A stretch of DNA of 5,873 nt from Thioalkalivibrio sp. (lineage in GTDB: Bacteria; Pseudomonadota; Gammaproteobacteria; Ectothiorhodospirales; Ectothiorhodospiraceae): NCBI GenBank assembly GCA_007120155.1, contig SKOF01000569.1, forward strand, positions 1-5,873, read 5' to 3'. How positions within the stretch are numbered: the stretch's first letter is position 1; each line of letters starts with the position of its first letter. Below, one piece after another: positions 5,343-5,873 of this stretch. Under the pieces are notes generated by a model that was not told where the DNA came from, ran no database searches, and worked only from the letters and a program-made list of their open reading frames with translations. Made by a program: the position numbers and the translations under genes.

Positions 5343-5873
5343 TCAGTCGCGTTCGCGCTCCCCGCGACCCCCGTCCGCCCCCTGCCGGGCACTGCGCTGG
5401 CGCGCCGCTTTTTCCCTTTTCTTCTGGCGCACCCGCCGCTGGTAGCGGCGATTGCGCATCCGCTGCACCACGTTCAGCCACCACAAGAAGCGCACCAGGA
5501 AATAGCCCGAGGCGCTGGCCACGAACGCCAGCAGCAGGCTGCCAACCAGCAGGGGCTGCCACACGGTCAGCAGCTCGGTGGTGAACCACTCCCAGGTCAG
5601 TTCGATCCGGAATCGGCGCGGCGGTTCGTCGAGCAGCTTGCGGCCGATGGTGTAGGCCGTATAGAACATGGGGGGCATGGTGATCGGGTTGGAGACCCAG
5701 ACCAGGATCACCGAAATCGGCAGGTTGACGCGGATGAGCAGCGCAATGGCGCCCGCGATCAGCATCTGCATGGGCAGTGGCAGGAAGGCCACGAACAGCC
5801 CCACGGCAAACGCACCAGCCACGGAGCGGCGGTTGAGATGCCACAGATCCGGCGAGCCCAGGCGCGGCCCCAG
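5343..5873 (-). CDS. DUF2062 family membrane protein (partial, N-terminus beyond right edge)
   Basis: The visible 176 residues belong to the DUF2062 family of small bacterial inner-membrane proteins, which has no established biochemical function. The frame is open to the right edge of the window. The first residues seen, LGPRLGSPDLWHLNRRSVAG, are typical of the family upstream of its membrane core, so a GTG at 5820-5822 is not the real start and the gene extends outward. The core follows: GLFVAFLPLPMQMLIAGAIA (about 25-44), a second hydrophobic stretch with the family motif VSNPITMPPMFYTAYTIG (about 60-77), and a third segment at about 108-133 (LLVGSLLLAFVASASGYFLV onward). The C-terminal tail of about 40 residues is extremely basic (NRRYQRRVRQKKREKAARQR) and should be cytoplasmic. 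It is convergent with lolD, so it belongs to another transcription unit. The family assignment is strong; the role is unknown. Confidence 0.9.
   Translation of the reverse strand: MGPRLGSPDLWHLNRRSVAGAFAVGLFVAFLPLPMQMLIAGAIALLIRVNLPISVILVWVSNPITMPPMFYTAYTIGRKLLDEPPRRFRIELTWEWFTTELLTVWQPLLVGSLLLAFVASASGYFLVRFLWWLNVVQRMRNRRYQRRVRQKKREKAARQRSARQGADGGRGERERD

Noticed and set aside
5251..5844. Minus-strand open frame overlapping the DUF2062 gene and the end of lolD
   Set aside because: It is a different frame from the DUF2062 protein, which has clear family motifs, and it would run antisense into lolD. The translation has no membrane core.
1..5873. CRISPR repeats, tRNA, rRNA, insertion sequence ends or other mobile features
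   Set aside because: I saw no regularly spaced repeats, no tRNA-like sequence and no transposase or integrase; composition appears uniform and all coding space is explained by core genes.

Overview
The window looks like ordinary chromosomal core sequence from a GC-rich gammaproteobacterium. The reasons are strong G/C bias at third positions, an Mfd N-terminus very close to the enterobacterial protein, and a lipoprotein-release (Lol) ABC transporter pair, which implies a Gram-negative cell. The gene mix would suit the Ectothiorhodospiraceae/Chromatiales (Thioalkalivibrio-like), but that placement is only an impression. I see no mobile element, CRISPR array, tRNA, rRNA or phage gene.

Layout. 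On the minus strand from the left edge lies the first 266 codons of mfd (transcription-repair coupling factor), which runs out of the window. A GC-rich hairpin and a consensus TATAAT hexamer separate it from a compact minus-strand operon. In transcription order that operon is a small exported protein of unknown function, agmatine deiminase (aguA) and N-carbamoylputrescine amidase (aguB). aguA and aguB overlap by four bases (ATGA). The exported-protein gene runs up to or into the start of aguA.

A divergent gap of about 130 bases leads to a plus-strand pair: a LolC/LolE-family permease and the ATPase LolD, overlapping by eight bases. No second permease gene follows. After a 39-base convergent spacer holding an imperfect hairpin comes a minus-strand DUF2062 membrane protein whose N-terminus lies beyond the right edge.

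How the genes work together. AguA converts agmatine to N-carbamoylputrescine and AguB converts that to putrescine, so the middle operon is the two-step agmatine branch of polyamine synthesis. The permease and LolD would form the inner-membrane machine that hands outer-membrane lipoproteins to LolA. The permease mixes LolC-like and LolE-like blocks, so a homodimeric LolF-type transporter is the best reading.

The most interesting local detail is the lolC/F start. The only good Shine-Dalgarno sequence sits 18 bases upstream and is instead correctly spaced for a three-codon mini-ORF (ATG ATT TCG TAA) whose stop overlaps the permease start codon. I found no convincing evidence of a novel multi-gene system.
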